Numbered from the stretch's first letter, positions 27,923-36,742 are shown. The stretch is 64,000 bases of DNA from an uncultured Aquimarina sp. (GCA_947499005.1 CANMML010000005.1:1-64000), one strand, 5' to 3'. Numbers and translations: made by a program. The notes: generated by a model not told the origin, from the sequence alone.

Positions 27923-28190
27923 GAGTATTTGCATCCTGCGGACCACTTTTTCGCCATACTACCTCACCATCTTTATATATAATTAAGGTAGGAAGCCCAT
28001 TAACCTTCAATGCATTTACCAACTTACTGTTCTTATCCGCATTAATCTTAATTACCTTCCCCTTATCTCCTATTGCAGCCGCAACATCCCGTAAAACCGG
28101 ATTCATTTGTGCACAAGAATCACTCCAATCCACAAAAAAATCTAACAATACTGGTGCCGACACATCTACTAAATCACCAAATCTTGACAT
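27894..28190 (-). CDS. Thioredoxin-like protein lacking the CxxC active site
   Basis: A 98-residue thioredoxin-fold protein. It reads MSRFGDLVDVSAPVLLDFFV, then DWSDSCAQMNPVLRDVAAAI, and keeps the cis-proline loop GLPTLIIYKDG. The canonical WCGPC is replaced by WSDSC, so the nucleophilic first cysteine is missing and only the second remains. It cannot be a normal disulfide reductase. Similar small flavobacterial proteins also lack the first cysteine. The frame is open upstream to an ATG at 28253, which would add a hydrophobic leader ending LLTSC, but the MSxFGDL beginning fits the family. It overlaps the deacetylase gene tail to tail by 29 bp. Confidence 0.8.
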   Translation of the reverse strand: MSRFGDLVDVSAPVLLDFFVDWSDSCAQMNPVLRDVAAAIGDKGKVIKINADKNSKLVNALKVNGLPTLIIYKDGEVVWRKSGPQDANTLIALMDQYA

Positions 28191-28427
28191 ATTATATAAA
28201 ATTAAACAAGATGTTAGTAAATATAAACATATTATTAAATATATTAGTTTCATAGAATATTTTCTAACAAAACGATAATATACATTCTAAAAATACATTT
28301 TAAAAAGGTGTTGCCTAATAAAAACAAAAAGCATATTTTTACTGAACTTATTAGAAAGATAAATTAAATCTTATATACAAAATAGAAAGAATTGGTAACT
28401 CTTTTGTTATCAATTTTATTTTGGGGC

Positions 28428-28453
28428 GAAATGCTGTCGAAGGACAGCATTTC
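28428..28453 (+). terminator. Strong hairpin with T tract upstream of polA (possible sRNA end or attenuator)
   Basis: GAAATGCTGTC (28428-28438), loop GAAG and GACAGCATTTC (28443-28453) form a perfect 11-bp stem followed by TTTATTTTTA. It lies 48 bp before the polA start, in a gap between two divergent genes where no upstream plus-strand gene needs a terminator. It may end a small RNA, attenuate polA, or act with a promoter beyond it. Confidence 0.75.
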
Positions 28454-28500
28454 TTTATTTTTACACCTTTCTTAATTCAACTTCTTAAAAGAAATTTCTA

Positions 28501-31326
28501 ATGTCCACAGCTAAAAGACTTTTTTTACTAGATGCATATGCTTTAATATTTAGAGGTTATTACGCCTTAATCAAAAATCCTCGTATTACAAGTACTGGTA
28601 TGGATGTCTCAGCAATAATGGGATTTACCAATTCATTACTGGATGTAATGAAGCGAGAAAAGCCCGAATATATCGCTGTAGCTTTTGATAAAGGAGGAAG
28701 TGCTGATCGTACGGCCATCTTTCCCGAATACAAAGCAAATCGAGACGAAACTCCCGAAGCTATTCGTATTGCTGTGCCTTACATTCAAGAAATCCTAAAA
28801 GCCATGCACATTCCCATTATTGAGCAAATGGGTGTCGAAGCGGATGATTTAATTGGAACATTAGCCAAACAAGCAGAAAAAGAAGACTTTAAAGTATATA
28901 TGGTAACCCCAGATAAAGACTATGCTCAATTAGTTTCAGAGAATATCTTTATGTATCGCCCTGCTAGAATGGGAAATGGTATAGAAATTTGGGGAGTAGA
29001 AGAAGTAAAGAAAAAGTTTGAAATCGAAAACCCATTACAGGTTATCGATTACCTAGGAATGATGGGAGATGCTGTAGACAACATTCCTGGATTACCTGGA
29101 GTTGGAGACAAAACAGCCAAGAAATTTATTGCTGCCTACGGTAGTATGGAGGGTCTTTTAGAAAACACCGATCAACTGAAAGGTAAAATGAAAGAGAAAG
29201 TAATCGCTAATGCAGCATTAGGATTGCTATCTAAAAAACTTGCCACCATTGATCTTAATTGCGATGTTCAATTTGATGCCGATGATTATATTCTTTCTGA
29301 ACCGGACGAAAAAACGGTCGTAGAAATTTTCGAAAAATTGGAATTCAGAAGAATGAAAGACCAGTTTTTTAAAGCTTATCAAAAAGAATCTACCACTACA
29401 AAGGAAGCAAAACCTGCTGCGCAAACAGATAAAGTTGCAGGCGCTGGACAATACTCACTGTTCGATGCACCGACTAGCTCTAAAGAGCCTGTATCAAACG
29501 AATCTAGCGGAAGAGCTACTATTAAAAACACATCTCACCACTATCAAACCATAACAGGAGACCTAGGCATACAACTTTTTTTAGAAAAGCTAAATGAACA
29601 AACTTCGGTTTGTTTCGACACCGAAACCACAGGACTAGACCCATTGACAGCAGAGTTAGTTGGAATAGCCTTTAGCTGGGAATCTAAAAAAGGATTTTAC
29701 ATACCATTTCCCGAAGATTTTGAAAAATCGAAGGCACTTTGCAAACGCTTAGTCCCTTTTTTCGAAAATGAAAGCATCGAAAAAATAGGTCAAAATTTAA
29801 AATACGACTTAAAAGTATTATTCAAATATGGCATTGAAGTAAAAGGATTGTTATTTGACACCATGATAGCGCACTATCTGATCAACCCGGATATGCGACA
29901 TAATATGGATGTCCTTTCCGAAACTTATTTAAATTATACTCCTGTTAGTATTACAGAATTGATCGGAAAAAAAGGAAAAAACCAGCTTTCGATGCGACAG
30001 GTTCCTGTAGATCAACAAACGGAATATGCCGTAGAAGATACTGACATCACCTGGCAATTAGCAACACATTTTAGAAAAGAACTAAAAGAAGCCGAAACAC
30101 TAAAGTTGTTTAACGATATTGAAATTCCGCTTTTAAAAGTATTAGCTTCTATGGAAGCTTCTGGAATCAATTTGGATACCGATTACTTAGGAAAACTTTC
30201 CGATGAAGCAGCTATTCAAATTGCAGCTTTAGAAAAATCTATTTACGAACAGGCAGGAGAAGAATTCAATATTGCCTCTCCTAAACAACTGGGAGTTGTA
30301 TTATTTGAAAAGCTAAAATTAGTTGACAAACCCAAGAAGACAAAATCGGGTCAATATTCGACGGCAGAAGATGTCCTTTCTTATCTAGCAAAGGATCATA
30401 AAATCATATCTGATGTATTAGAATATCGCGGCCTTGCTAAGTTAAAAAGCACCTATATTGATGCTCTACCGAATCAAACTAATGAAACTACGAAGCGCGT
30501 ACACACCGACTACATGCAAGCTGTTGCTGCTACTGGACGTTTAAGCTCGAACAATCCAAACCTACAGAACATACCTATTCGAACAGAGCAAGGACGTAAA
30601 GTCAGGAAAGCTTTTGTTCCTAAAGACGAAAATCACGTACTAGTAGCTGCCGATTATTCGCAAATAGAATTAAGAATCATTGCTGCACTGAGTGAAGAAA
30701 CTGCTATGATGGAGGCTTTCCAAAATGGAGAAGATATCCACACTACTACGGCCGCGAAAGTATTCAATGTTTCTCCTGAAGAAGTAACTCGAGAGCAACG
30801 AAGTAATGCAAAAACAGTAAACTTTGGAATCATTTATGGAGTTTCGGCCTTCGGGTTGAGTAACCAAACCTCCTTAACCAGATCTGAAGCTAAGGAGTTA
30901 ATCGATACTTATTACAAAACTTACCCAAAACTAAAAGCGTACATGAGTGAGCAAGTAGACTTTGCTCGCGAAAATGGTTATGTTCAAACGGTGTTGGGAA
31001 GACGTCGCTACTTAAAAGATATTAATTCTGCCAATGGTATGGTTCGAAGTGGTGCCGAACGAAATGCTGTCAATGCACCTATTCAAGGAAGCGCTGCTGA
31101 TATCATCAAAATTGCGATGATCAATATTCAGAATACATTAGAAAAAAGTGATTTCAAAACTAAAATGCTACTTCAAGTACATGATGAATTGGTTTTTGAT
31201 GTTCCTAAAACCGAATTAGATGAAGTTTCTACAATGATTAAAAACGAAATGGAAAATGCATTTACACTTTCTGTTCCTTTAGATGTAGAAGTAGGAGTTG
31301 GTGACAATTGGCTAGAAGCACATTAA
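28501..31326 (+). CDS. polA: DNA polymerase I
   Basis: A 941-residue three-domain repair and replication polymerase. The N-terminal 5'-3' exonuclease (about 1-290) carries LFLLDAYALIFRGYYA, GVEADDLIGTLA and TPDKDYAQLV. The middle 3'-5' exonuclease keeps its acidic residues (CFDTETTGLDP near 371-381, GQNLKYDLKVL, YAVEDTDITW), so proofreading should be active. The C-terminal polymerase has motif A DYSQIELR (about 718), the finger helix RSNAKTVNFGIIYG and motif C HDELVFDVP (about 895). Its length is typical for Bacteroidota. It probably stands alone. Confidence 0.98.
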   Translation: MSTAKRLFLLDAYALIFRGYYALIKNPRITSTGMDVSAIMGFTNSLLDVMKREKPEYIAVAFDKGGSADRTAIFPEYKANRDETPEAIRIAVPYIQEILKAMHIPIIEQMGVEADDLIGTLAKQAEKEDFKVYMVTPDKDYAQLVSENIFMYRPARMGNGIEIWGVEEVKKKFEIENPLQVIDYLGMMGDAVDNIPGLPGVGDKTAKKFIAAYGSMEGLLENTDQLKGKMKEKVIANAALGLLSKKLATIDLNCDVQFDADDYILSEPDEKTVVEIFEKLEFRRMKDQFFKAYQKESTTTKEAKPAAQTDKVAGAGQYSLFDAPTSSKEPVSNESSGRATIKNTSHHYQTITGDLGIQLFLEKLNEQTSVCFDTETTGLDPLTAELVGIAFSWESKKGFYIPFPEDFEKSKALCKRLVPFFENESIEKIGQNLKYDLKVLFKYGIEVKGLLFDTMIAHYLINPDMRHNMDVLSETYLNYTPVSITELIGKKGKNQLSMRQVPVDQQTEYAVEDTDITWQLATHFRKELKEAETLKLFNDIEIPLLKVLASMEASGINLDTDYLGKLSDEAAIQIAALEKSIYEQAGEEFNIASPKQLGVVLFEKLKLVDKPKKTKSGQYSTAEDVLSYLAKDHKIISDVLEYRGLAKLKSTYIDALPNQTNETTKRVHTDYMQAVAATGRLSSNNPNLQNIPIRTEQGRKVRKAFVPKDENHVLVAADYSQIELRIIAALSEETAMMEAFQNGEDIHTTTAAKVFNVSPEEVTREQRSNAKTVNFGIIYGVSAFGLSNQTSLTRSEAKELIDTYYKTYPKLKAYMSEQVDFARENGYVQTVLGRRRYLKDINSANGMVRSGAERNAVNAPIQGSAADIIKIAMINIQNTLEKSDFKTKMLLQVHDELVFDVPKTELDEVSTMIKNEMENAFTLSVPLDVEVGVGDNWLEAH

Positions 31327-31516
31327 TTTAGTGAGGGTTGTCAGTTGCGAGTTGTGAGTGTTTCTTAGGTTATAGTTGATAGGCTGTAAAGGATAGTTTT
31401 TTATCTGTTATCACTTGTCGATTTCTATTACCTAAAAACCATTACCTATTGACTAATAAAAATAGTCTTTGTACTGAATACTCTGTACTTTGTACCACAT
31501 TAAAACCAACTAAAGT
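31327..31516. repeat. Intergenic repeat cluster (TTGTCAGTTG / TTTGTACT words)
   Basis: The 190-bp gap after polA is built of short similar words. GGTTGTCAGTTGCGAGTTGT (31335-31354) resembles GTTGTCAGTTATCAGTTGTG at 57586-57605. Further on, TTTGTACTGAATACTCTGTA leads into CTTTGTACC just before the next gene. It looks like dispersed repeat material without a gene. Confidence 0.45.
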
Positions 31517-32563
31517 ATGAAACGAATATTCGCACTATTTACATTAGTAGCATTTACCTCAATCAATGCTCAAAAATATACTGTTACCGACGAGTCTTTA
31601 AAATGGCCAAGCAGTGAAAAAGGATCAACTCATGAACTTGCAATGAATGACGATTACTTTTATGTTACTGGTCAAAACATGCATCACATTGCCAAAGTAG
31701 ACCACGATGGAGGCATTACATATTATGATATGCCTGACGGTAGCGGCCCTCACGGAATCTTATTTGACAAATACGGGAGACTTTGGGTCTCACTAGAATT
31801 TCACGATAAAGTAGTACAATTAGACAACGAAGGAAATATTGTAAAAAGCATTTCCGTTAGTTTGAAAACCCCTGGTTCTAAAGCAATCCGAACAGCACCA
31901 CATGGTATTGGCTTAGATGCCGATGGGGAAACTATTTGGTTTACGGGAAAACGAACTAGCACTATAGGGAAAATTAACCCCAACGGCTCTGTCGAACATT
32001 TCGAATTAAAAACTTTAGCTGCTTTACCTATTTATTTACATGCTGGTCCCGACGGAAATATGTGGGGAACAGAACTGCAAGGAAATAAAATATTGAAGAT
32101 AACTCCAAAAGGAGAGGTTTCAGAATATAAAATCCCCACTCATAATAGTAGACCTATAGCTATTAAACCTGATCCGAATGGAAAATACATGTGGTTTTCA
32201 CAAGAAGCCGGAAAGCAAATTGGCCGAATAGATATGCAAGGAAATATCAAAGAATTCCAAATTCCTTATTATCAACCCAATGAAATCTTAGCAGGATTAT
32301 GTTTTGATGCTGACGGAAATCTGTGGACACAATCTTACATTGACCAAAATAACCCTTACCCTCCAGGAACTGACTACATCATTAGAATAGATGATGAAAT
32401 TAGTAAAACAGAAAAATCAGACTTATCCAATGTCGAAGTCACTCATTTTCCTGTACCAACCTCAAAAACAGTAATGCACCGCATACGAGCTGGAAAGGAT
32501 GGTAATATTTACTTTACTGAGTTACAACAAGACAAATTAGGAACCGTAAAAGTTAGTAAATAA
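31517..32563 (+). CDS. Secreted Vgb-like (streptogramin lyase type) beta-propeller protein
   Basis: A 348-residue exported protein. Signal peptide 1-18 (MKRIFALFTLVAFTSINA), then a propeller made of repeated phrases such as GPHGILFDKYGRLWVSLE, PHGIGLDADGETIWFTG, HAGPDGNMWGTELQGNKI and GNIYFTELQQDKLG. These match the repeat of virginiamycin B lyase-like proteins. True Vgb opens streptogramin B antibiotics, but most environmental relatives have unknown substrates, and lyase activity should not be assumed here. There is no type IX sorting domain, so it is probably periplasmic. The oxygenase-like gene begins 6 bp downstream, suggesting co-transcription. Confidence 0.8.
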   Translation: MKRIFALFTLVAFTSINAQKYTVTDESLKWPSSEKGSTHELAMNDDYFYVTGQNMHHIAKVDHDGGITYYDMPDGSGPHGILFDKYGRLWVSLEFHDKVVQLDNEGNIVKSISVSLKTPGSKAIRTAPHGIGLDADGETIWFTGKRTSTIGKINPNGSVEHFELKTLAALPIYLHAGPDGNMWGTELQGNKILKITPKGEVSEYKIPTHNSRPIAIKPDPNGKYMWFSQEAGKQIGRIDMQGNIKEFQIPYYQPNEILAGLCFDADGNLWTQSYIDQNNPYPPGTDYIIRIDDEISKTEKSDLSNVEVTHFPVPTSKTVMHRIRAGKDGNIYFTELQQDKLGTVKVSK

Positions 32564-32569
32564 GATTTC

Positions 32570-33271
32570 ATGAAACATTACGCTCCTGAAAATGCAATTT
32601 TTAAACTACCCTTTTCTTTTGACTTAAATTTACTTTCAAAAGATCTAAAAATTGCTGAAGATTTTTTGTTTATCAATCACTATGTTACCTCCAATTTCTC
32701 TCGAAACTATAAACTATTGCCACTCCGATCCATAAATGGGGATATAGAAAGTGGTTTTGCAACGGAAACAACTAATTACGAAGACACTATTGTCTTAGAC
32801 AAATGTTTGTATTTTAAAGAAGTTATTTCAACATTTAAATGCTCGAAGAATTCCATACACATAATGTCTCTACCAGCAGGAGATGTTGTTAATCGGCACA
32901 CTGATTTTGAATGCGGATATGAAGACGGTTTTTTTCGAATTCATATCCCCATCAAAACAAACAAGAAAGTCGAATTCAATTTAGATGATAAAAAGATTAA
33001 CATGAAATGCGGAGAAGCTTGGTATGCGAACTTCAACCTACCTCATAGTGTTAAAAATGAAGGAAACACTATTCGTATTCATCTAGTAATAGATTGTATC
33101 CGTAATGCATGGAGTGACGCACTCTTTACATCTATGGGATATAATTTTGAACTTGAAACCAAAGAAGAGCAATTCGATAGAGCAACAACTTTAAGTATCA
33201 TCGCAGAATTGGAACGTCAAAACACCCCTGCTGCCAATGATCTAATTCAAAAATTGAAAGCAAAATTATAA
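32570..33271 (+). CDS. Aspartyl/asparaginyl beta-hydroxylase-like Fe(II)/2-oxoglutarate oxygenase
   Basis: A 233-residue cupin-fold protein. Likely metal ligands are the His of NRHTDFECG (about residue 111) and the His of FNLPHSVKNEG (about 160). The arginine of TIRIHLVIDCIRN would bind 2-oxoglutarate. This is the arrangement of aspartyl/asparaginyl beta-hydroxylases. A cysteine-rich or ribosomal target cannot be named. There is no signal peptide, so it acts in the cytosol. It is only 6 bp from the Vgb-like gene and 147 bp upstream of the ribosomal rplM operon, which has its own promoter. The C-terminal 40 residues are charged and helical. Confidence 0.78.
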   Translation: MKHYAPENAIFKLPFSFDLNLLSKDLKIAEDFLFINHYVTSNFSRNYKLLPLRSINGDIESGFATETTNYEDTIVLDKCLYFKEVISTFKCSKNSIHIMSLPAGDVVNRHTDFECGYEDGFFRIHIPIKTNKKVEFNLDDKKINMKCGEAWYANFNLPHSVKNEGNTIRIHLVIDCIRNAWSDALFTSMGYNFELETKEEQFDRATTLSIIAELERQNTPAANDLIQKLKAKL

Positions 33272-33355
33272 TCATTTCAATTCATTGAAATATAGTCTTG
33301 AGTATTCTACCAAAAGCTTAAGACTTTTTATATTCTTCATCTCAAAAAAATGTTA

Positions 33356-33363
33356 TACATTTG
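33356..33363 (+). promoter_or_regulatory. Promoter -7 box (TACATTTG) of the rplM-rpsI operon
   Basis: TACATTTG matches TAnnTTTG and is followed by a short hairpin, CCTGT-TTAT-ACAGG (33368-33381), that would sit at the very 5' end of the transcript. The rplM GTG start is 55 bp downstream. No TTG -33 box is obvious. Confidence 0.65.
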
Positions 33364-33417
33364 CACCCCTGTTTATACAGGAAAAGGAATGTTTAATAAT
33401 CAGTAAAATTAATTAGT

Positions 33418-33873
33418 GTGGACACATTAAGTTACAAAACAGTATCTGCCAACAAAGCAACTGCTAACAAAGAGTGGTTATTGGTAGACGCTGAAGGACA
33501 AACTTTGGGTCGCCTTTCTTCTAAAGTTGCAAAACTTTTAAGAGGTAAGCACAAGCCTTGTTTTACCCCTCACGCTGACTGTGGTGACAACGTAATTGTT
33601 ATCAATGCAGACAAAGTGACTTTATCGGGTAAAAAATGGAGTGAGAAAACTTACATCCGTCATACAGGCTACCCAGGAGGACAAAGAAGTCTTACAGCAC
33701 AAGAAATGTTTGACAAAGGCCCAGAGCGTCTTGTTGAAAAAGCAGTTAAAGGAATGTTACCTAAGAACAAATTAGGAGCTGAACTTTTCCGCAATCTAAA
33801 AGTGGTGAATGGTGCAGAGCATAAATATGCAGCACAACAACCTAAAACTATTAACTTAAACGAATTTAAGTAA
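33418..33873 (+). CDS. rplM: 50S ribosomal protein L13
   Basis: A 151-residue large-subunit protein, complete. The start is a GTG (reads [20 protein letters not shown]). Conserved L13 features are [36 protein letters not shown] and [20 protein letters not shown]. The stop codon overlaps the rpsI start in a TAATG junction, so the two are translated from one message. The upstream promoter and 5' hairpin suggest regulation at the leader. Confidence 0.98.
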   Translation: MDTLSYKTVSANKATANKEWLLVDAEGQTLGRLSSKVAKLLRGKHKPCFTPHADCGDNVIVINADKVTLSGKKWSEKTYIRHTGYPGGQRSLTAQEMFDKGPERLVEKAVKGMLPKNKLGAELFRNLKVVNGAEHKYAAQQPKTINLNEFK

Positions 33874-34259
33874 TGGAAGTAGTACACAAAATTGGTCGTA
33901 GAAAAACATCGGTTGCTCGTGTGTATCTTTCTCAAGGTGACGGTAAAGTTACTGTAAACAAGAAAGATTTAAAGGATTACCTTCCTACAGCAACATTACA
34001 ATATAAGGTAAACCAACCATTTTTATTAACTGAAACTGAAGGTCAATACGACGTGAAAGTTAATGTATATGGTGGTGGTACTACTGGACAAGCTGAAGCT
34101 ATCCGTTTAGCTATTTCAAGAGCTTTATGTGAAATCGAAAGTGAGCATAGAATTGCCTTAAAACCTGAAGGTTTACTTACACGTGATCCAAGAATGGTGG
34201 AACGTAAGAAGTTTGGTCAGAAGAAAGCGCGTAAGAAATTCCAGTTCTCTAAGCGTTAA
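33873..34259 (+). CDS. rpsI: 30S ribosomal protein S9
   Basis: A 128-residue small-subunit protein whose C-terminal tail reaches the P-site tRNA. It contains [39 protein letters not shown] and the invariant end [12 protein letters not shown]. Its ATG overlaps the rplM stop. The next gene, rpsB, is 161 bp downstream behind a structured leader. Confidence 0.98.
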   Translation: MEVVHKIGRRKTSVARVYLSQGDGKVTVNKKDLKDYLPTATLQYKVNQPFLLTETEGQYDVKVNVYGGGTTGQAEAIRLAISRALCEIESEHRIALKPEGLLTRDPRMVERKKFGQKKARKKFQFSKR

Positions 34260-34309
34260 TCGTATTTCCATTTATTTGGAATTAATTTTAAATCAATTTG
34301 TTGCCGTTG

Positions 34310-34395
34310 TCTTGACCTAGTCAAGAGATTAGTTTAGCATCTAAACCTCATGAATTGGGGTTGCTAATAAAAAAATATCAGCGTCCATTCGACGC
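34310..34395 (+). promoter_or_regulatory. Structured leader of rpsB (three hairpins)
   Basis: Three successive hairpins precede rpsB. The first is TCTTGAC-CTA-GTCAAGA (34310-34326). The second is TTAGC (34334-34338) with GCTAA (34363-34367), enclosing AACC (34344-34347) with GGTT (34359-34362). The third is GCGTC-CATTC-GACGC (34381-34395). None is followed by a T tract. The arrangement suits a ribosomal-protein autoregulatory leader, but that is inference. Confidence 0.55.
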
Positions 34396-34420
34396 CAGCG
34401 GAACGTAAACTATTACGAAA

Positions 34421-35230
34421 ATGGCAAACAACATAGAAGTAAAAGAATTATTAGAAGCAGGTGTACACTTTGGACACTTGACAAGAAGATGGGATCCTAA
34501 CATGGCGCCGTATATTTATATGGAGCGTAATGGTATTCACATCATCAACCTTTATAAAACAGCAGCAAAGATGGAAGAGTCTGCTGAAGCATTGAAAAAA
34601 ATCGCTGCTTCAGGAAGAAAAATCCTTTTTGTAGCTACGAAAAAGCAAGCTAAAGAAATCGTAGCTGATAAAGCCGCTAAAGCTAACCAACCATACATTA
34701 CAGAAAGATGGCCTGGAGGTATGCTTACGAACTTCGTTACTATCCGTAAAGCAATCAAAAAGATGGCTACTATTGATAGAATGAAGAAAGACGGAACTTT
34801 CAATACTTTATCTAAAAAAGAACGTTTACAAGTAGATCGTTTACGTGCTAAATTAGAAAAGAATTTAGGTTCTATCGTAGACATGACTCGTTTACCTGGT
34901 GCTTTATTTATTGTTGATATCAAGAGAGAGCATATCGCAGTTAAAGAAGCACAAAAATTAAACATTCCTATTTTCGCAATGGTAGATACAAACTCTGACC
35001 CACGTCAAGTTGACTATCTTATCCCTGCAAACGACGACGCTTCCAAGTCTATCGAGAAAGTAGTAGGTTATGTTAGTGATGCAATCATTGAAGGATTAAA
35101 TGAGCGTAAAGCTGCTAAAGATAGCAAAGCTGAAGCTCCTAAGAAAGAGGCTCCTAAAGCTGAAGTAGCTGCTCCTGTAAAAGAAGCTCCTGCTGCAACT
35201 GAAACTGTAGCTTCTAACGAAGAAGAATAA
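34421..35230 (+). CDS. rpsB: 30S ribosomal protein S2
   Basis: A 269-residue small-subunit protein. Typical S2 features are LLEAGVHFGHLTRRWDPNMA, FVATKKQAKEIV, ITERWPGGMLTNFVTIRKAI and AMVDTNSDPRQVDYLIPAND. After about residue 230 there is an Ala/Glu/Lys/Pro-rich tail (KAEAPKKEAPKAEVAAPVKE) of low complexity, which is common in this phylum and probably disordered. A structured 160-bp leader precedes it, and tsf follows after 149 bp. Confidence 0.98.
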   Translation: MANNIEVKELLEAGVHFGHLTRRWDPNMAPYIYMERNGIHIINLYKTAAKMEESAEALKKIAASGRKILFVATKKQAKEIVADKAAKANQPYITERWPGGMLTNFVTIRKAIKKMATIDRMKKDGTFNTLSKKERLQVDRLRAKLEKNLGSIVDMTRLPGALFIVDIKREHIAVKEAQKLNIPIFAMVDTNSDPRQVDYLIPANDDASKSIEKVVGYVSDAIIEGLNERKAAKDSKAEAPKKEAPKAEVAAPVKEAPAATETVASNEEE

Positions 35231-35295
35231 TTCTTTTATAACTCAATACTAATACAATTGGTTTCATGTTAACCAAACGTTATTAATATATATCG

Positions 35296-35338
35296 ATAAG
35301 TCGTTTAGTGGTTTCCAACGAAGCTCTAAGCGACTTAT
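35296..35338 (+). terminator. Hairpin between rpsB and tsf (probable partial terminator)
   Basis: A 13-bp stem with one G-T pair, ATAAGTCGTTTAG (35296-35308) with CTAAGCGACTTAT (35326-35338), is followed by TTATTTAATTTTG. The T tract is broken by A residues, so termination may be incomplete. A TAATTTTG promoter box for tsf begins 5 bp later. Confidence 0.65.
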
Positions 35339-35343
35339 TTATT

Positions 35344-35351
35344 TAATTTTG
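35344..35351 (+). promoter_or_regulatory. Candidate -7 box (TAATTTTG) for tsf
   Basis: TAATTTTG matches TAnnTTTG, 28 bp upstream of the tsf start and directly after the rpsB hairpin. No good TTG -33 box is visible because the hairpin occupies that position. Confidence 0.4.
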
Positions 35352-35379
35352 AATACTAAACATTAAAAATAAAAACGTT

Positions 35380-36201
35380 ATGTCAAAAATAAGTGCTGCA
35401 GACGTAAAGAAATTAAGAGAAACTACCGGAGCTGGTATGATGGACTGTAAAAAGGCATTAGTAGAGGCTGAAGGTAACTTCGAAAAAGCGATTGAAGTTC
35501 TACGTAAGAAAGGCCAAAAAGTTGCTGCTAAACGTGCTGACCGCGAATCTACTGAAGGTGCTGCTATCTCTAAAGTAAATGCAGATAACACTTCTGGTGT
35601 TTCTATCGTATTAGGTTGTGAAACTGACTTCGTAGGTAAAAATGACACTTTCGTAGCATTGGCTAACGAATTAGCAGAAACTGCATTAAACTGTACTTCT
35701 AAGGAAGCGTTTTTAGCAGCTGAATTCCAAGGAGTAACTGTTGCTGATAAATTAGTTGAGCAAACTGGTGTTGTTGGAGAAAAATTAGAAATTAAAGCTT
35801 TCGAAAAAGTAGAAGCTCCTTTTGTAGGTTCTTATATCCACGCAGGTAACAAGATCGCTACTTTAGTTGGTCTTTCTGCTGTTGCTGATGGTGCTGACGT
35901 TGTTGCGAAAGATGTTGCTATGCAAGCTGCAGCAATGAACCCAATTGCATTAAACCAAGAAGGTGTTGACCAATCAATCATCGACAAAGAAATCGAAATC
36001 GCTAAAGAGCAGTTACGTAAAGAAGGCAAGCCAGAAGCTATGTTAGATAATATCGCTAAAGGAAAATTAAACCGTTTCTTTAAAGATAACACTTTAGTCA
36101 ACCAAGCATTCATTAAAGATAACAAGCAAACTATCGCTCAATACGTTAAGACTATTGGTGATGTAGAAGTTACTGCTTTTTCTAGAGTTGCTTTAGGATA
36201 A
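35380..36201 (+). CDS. tsf: Translation elongation factor Ts
   Basis: A 273-residue nucleotide-exchange factor for EF-Tu. The UBA-like N-terminus ADVKKLRETTGAGMMDCKKA is followed by the core exchange motif ETDFVGKND, in which the Asp-Phe pair displaces Mg from EF-Tu. A dimerisation region and the C-terminal helix ending in VTAFSRVALG complete it. It sits in the usual place after rpsB and is closed by a strong terminator at 36247-36274. Confidence 0.98.
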   Translation: MSKISAADVKKLRETTGAGMMDCKKALVEAEGNFEKAIEVLRKKGQKVAAKRADRESTEGAAISKVNADNTSGVSIVLGCETDFVGKNDTFVALANELAETALNCTSKEAFLAAEFQGVTVADKLVEQTGVVGEKLEIKAFEKVEAPFVGSYIHAGNKIATLVGLSAVADGADVVAKDVAMQAAAMNPIALNQEGVDQSIIDKEIEIAKEQLRKEGKPEAMLDNIAKGKLNRFFKDNTLVNQAFIKDNKQTIAQYVKTIGDVEVTAFSRVALG

Positions 36202-36246
36202 TCTTAATATTTAGTGGTCGCTATCGCGATCAGCTTTACAATACCT

Positions 36247-36274
36247 AAAACCATCGCAAATTTGCGATGGTTTT
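36247..36274. terminator. Terminator of tsf
   Basis: A perfect 28-bp palindrome, AAAACCATCGCAAA with TTTGCGATGGTTTT, is followed by TGTTTT on the plus strand. It also has A/T flanks that let it work for the convergent GNAT gene. Confidence 0.88.
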
Positions 36275-36301
36275 TGTTTTACATCCGTTTATAAAATAGC
36301 A

Positions 36302-36742
36302 TTATACACCCCAAGAAAAACGCTCCTTAGTTTTAGAAATAGCCCCCAAACGATCATAAAAACGGATTGCACCTTTATTACATTCTGGTGTCTGCCATTG
36401 CAATTCACTGCAATCATTTTCTATCACATAATCCTTTGCCCGATCCATCAACAAAGCACCTACCTTTCTCCCTCTATATTCCTCCTTTACAAACAAGCAA
36501 TCTAGATACATATAATACCCCGCCTCCCATGTTGAAAATTGCTTCACCAAACTACAATACCCTATTAACTGTCGACCCACTTCAACCACAAACACTTGCC
36601 AATTAGATGTGTTTTCTAATAGCTTATCAAACTTTTCTTCCTTATCTATTTTTGAAAAAGAAGCCTTTTCATAAATCGCATGTGACTCGCACATGTCGAC
36701 AAACATCTTTATATCTTTATTTTCAAGTGACCTTACAATCAT
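36302..36742 (-). CDS. GNAT family N-acetyltransferase
   Basis: A 146-residue acetyltransferase of the GNAT fold, using acetyl-CoA. Motif A is visible as CLFVKEEYRGRKVGALLMDR (residues 86-105), where the RGRKVG loop grips the CoA pyrophosphate. LQWQTPECNKGAIRFYDRLG (residues 117-136) is the usual C-terminal motif B. The substrate is not predictable. It is convergent with tsf and lies 134 bp downstream of the rhodanese gene on the same strand. Confidence 0.88.
   Translation of the reverse strand: MIVRSLENKDIKMFVDMCESHAIYEKASFSKIDKEEKFDKLLENTSNWQVFVVEVGRQLIGYCSLVKQFSTWEAGYYMYLDCLFVKEEYRGRKVGALLMDRAKDYVIENDCSELQWQTPECNKGAIRFYDRLGAISKTKERFSWGV

Noticed and set aside
33274-33291. ATTTCAA-TTCA-TTGAAAT hairpin after the oxygenase-like gene as a terminator
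   Set aside because: The stem is AT-only and no T tract follows, so it is too weak to call.
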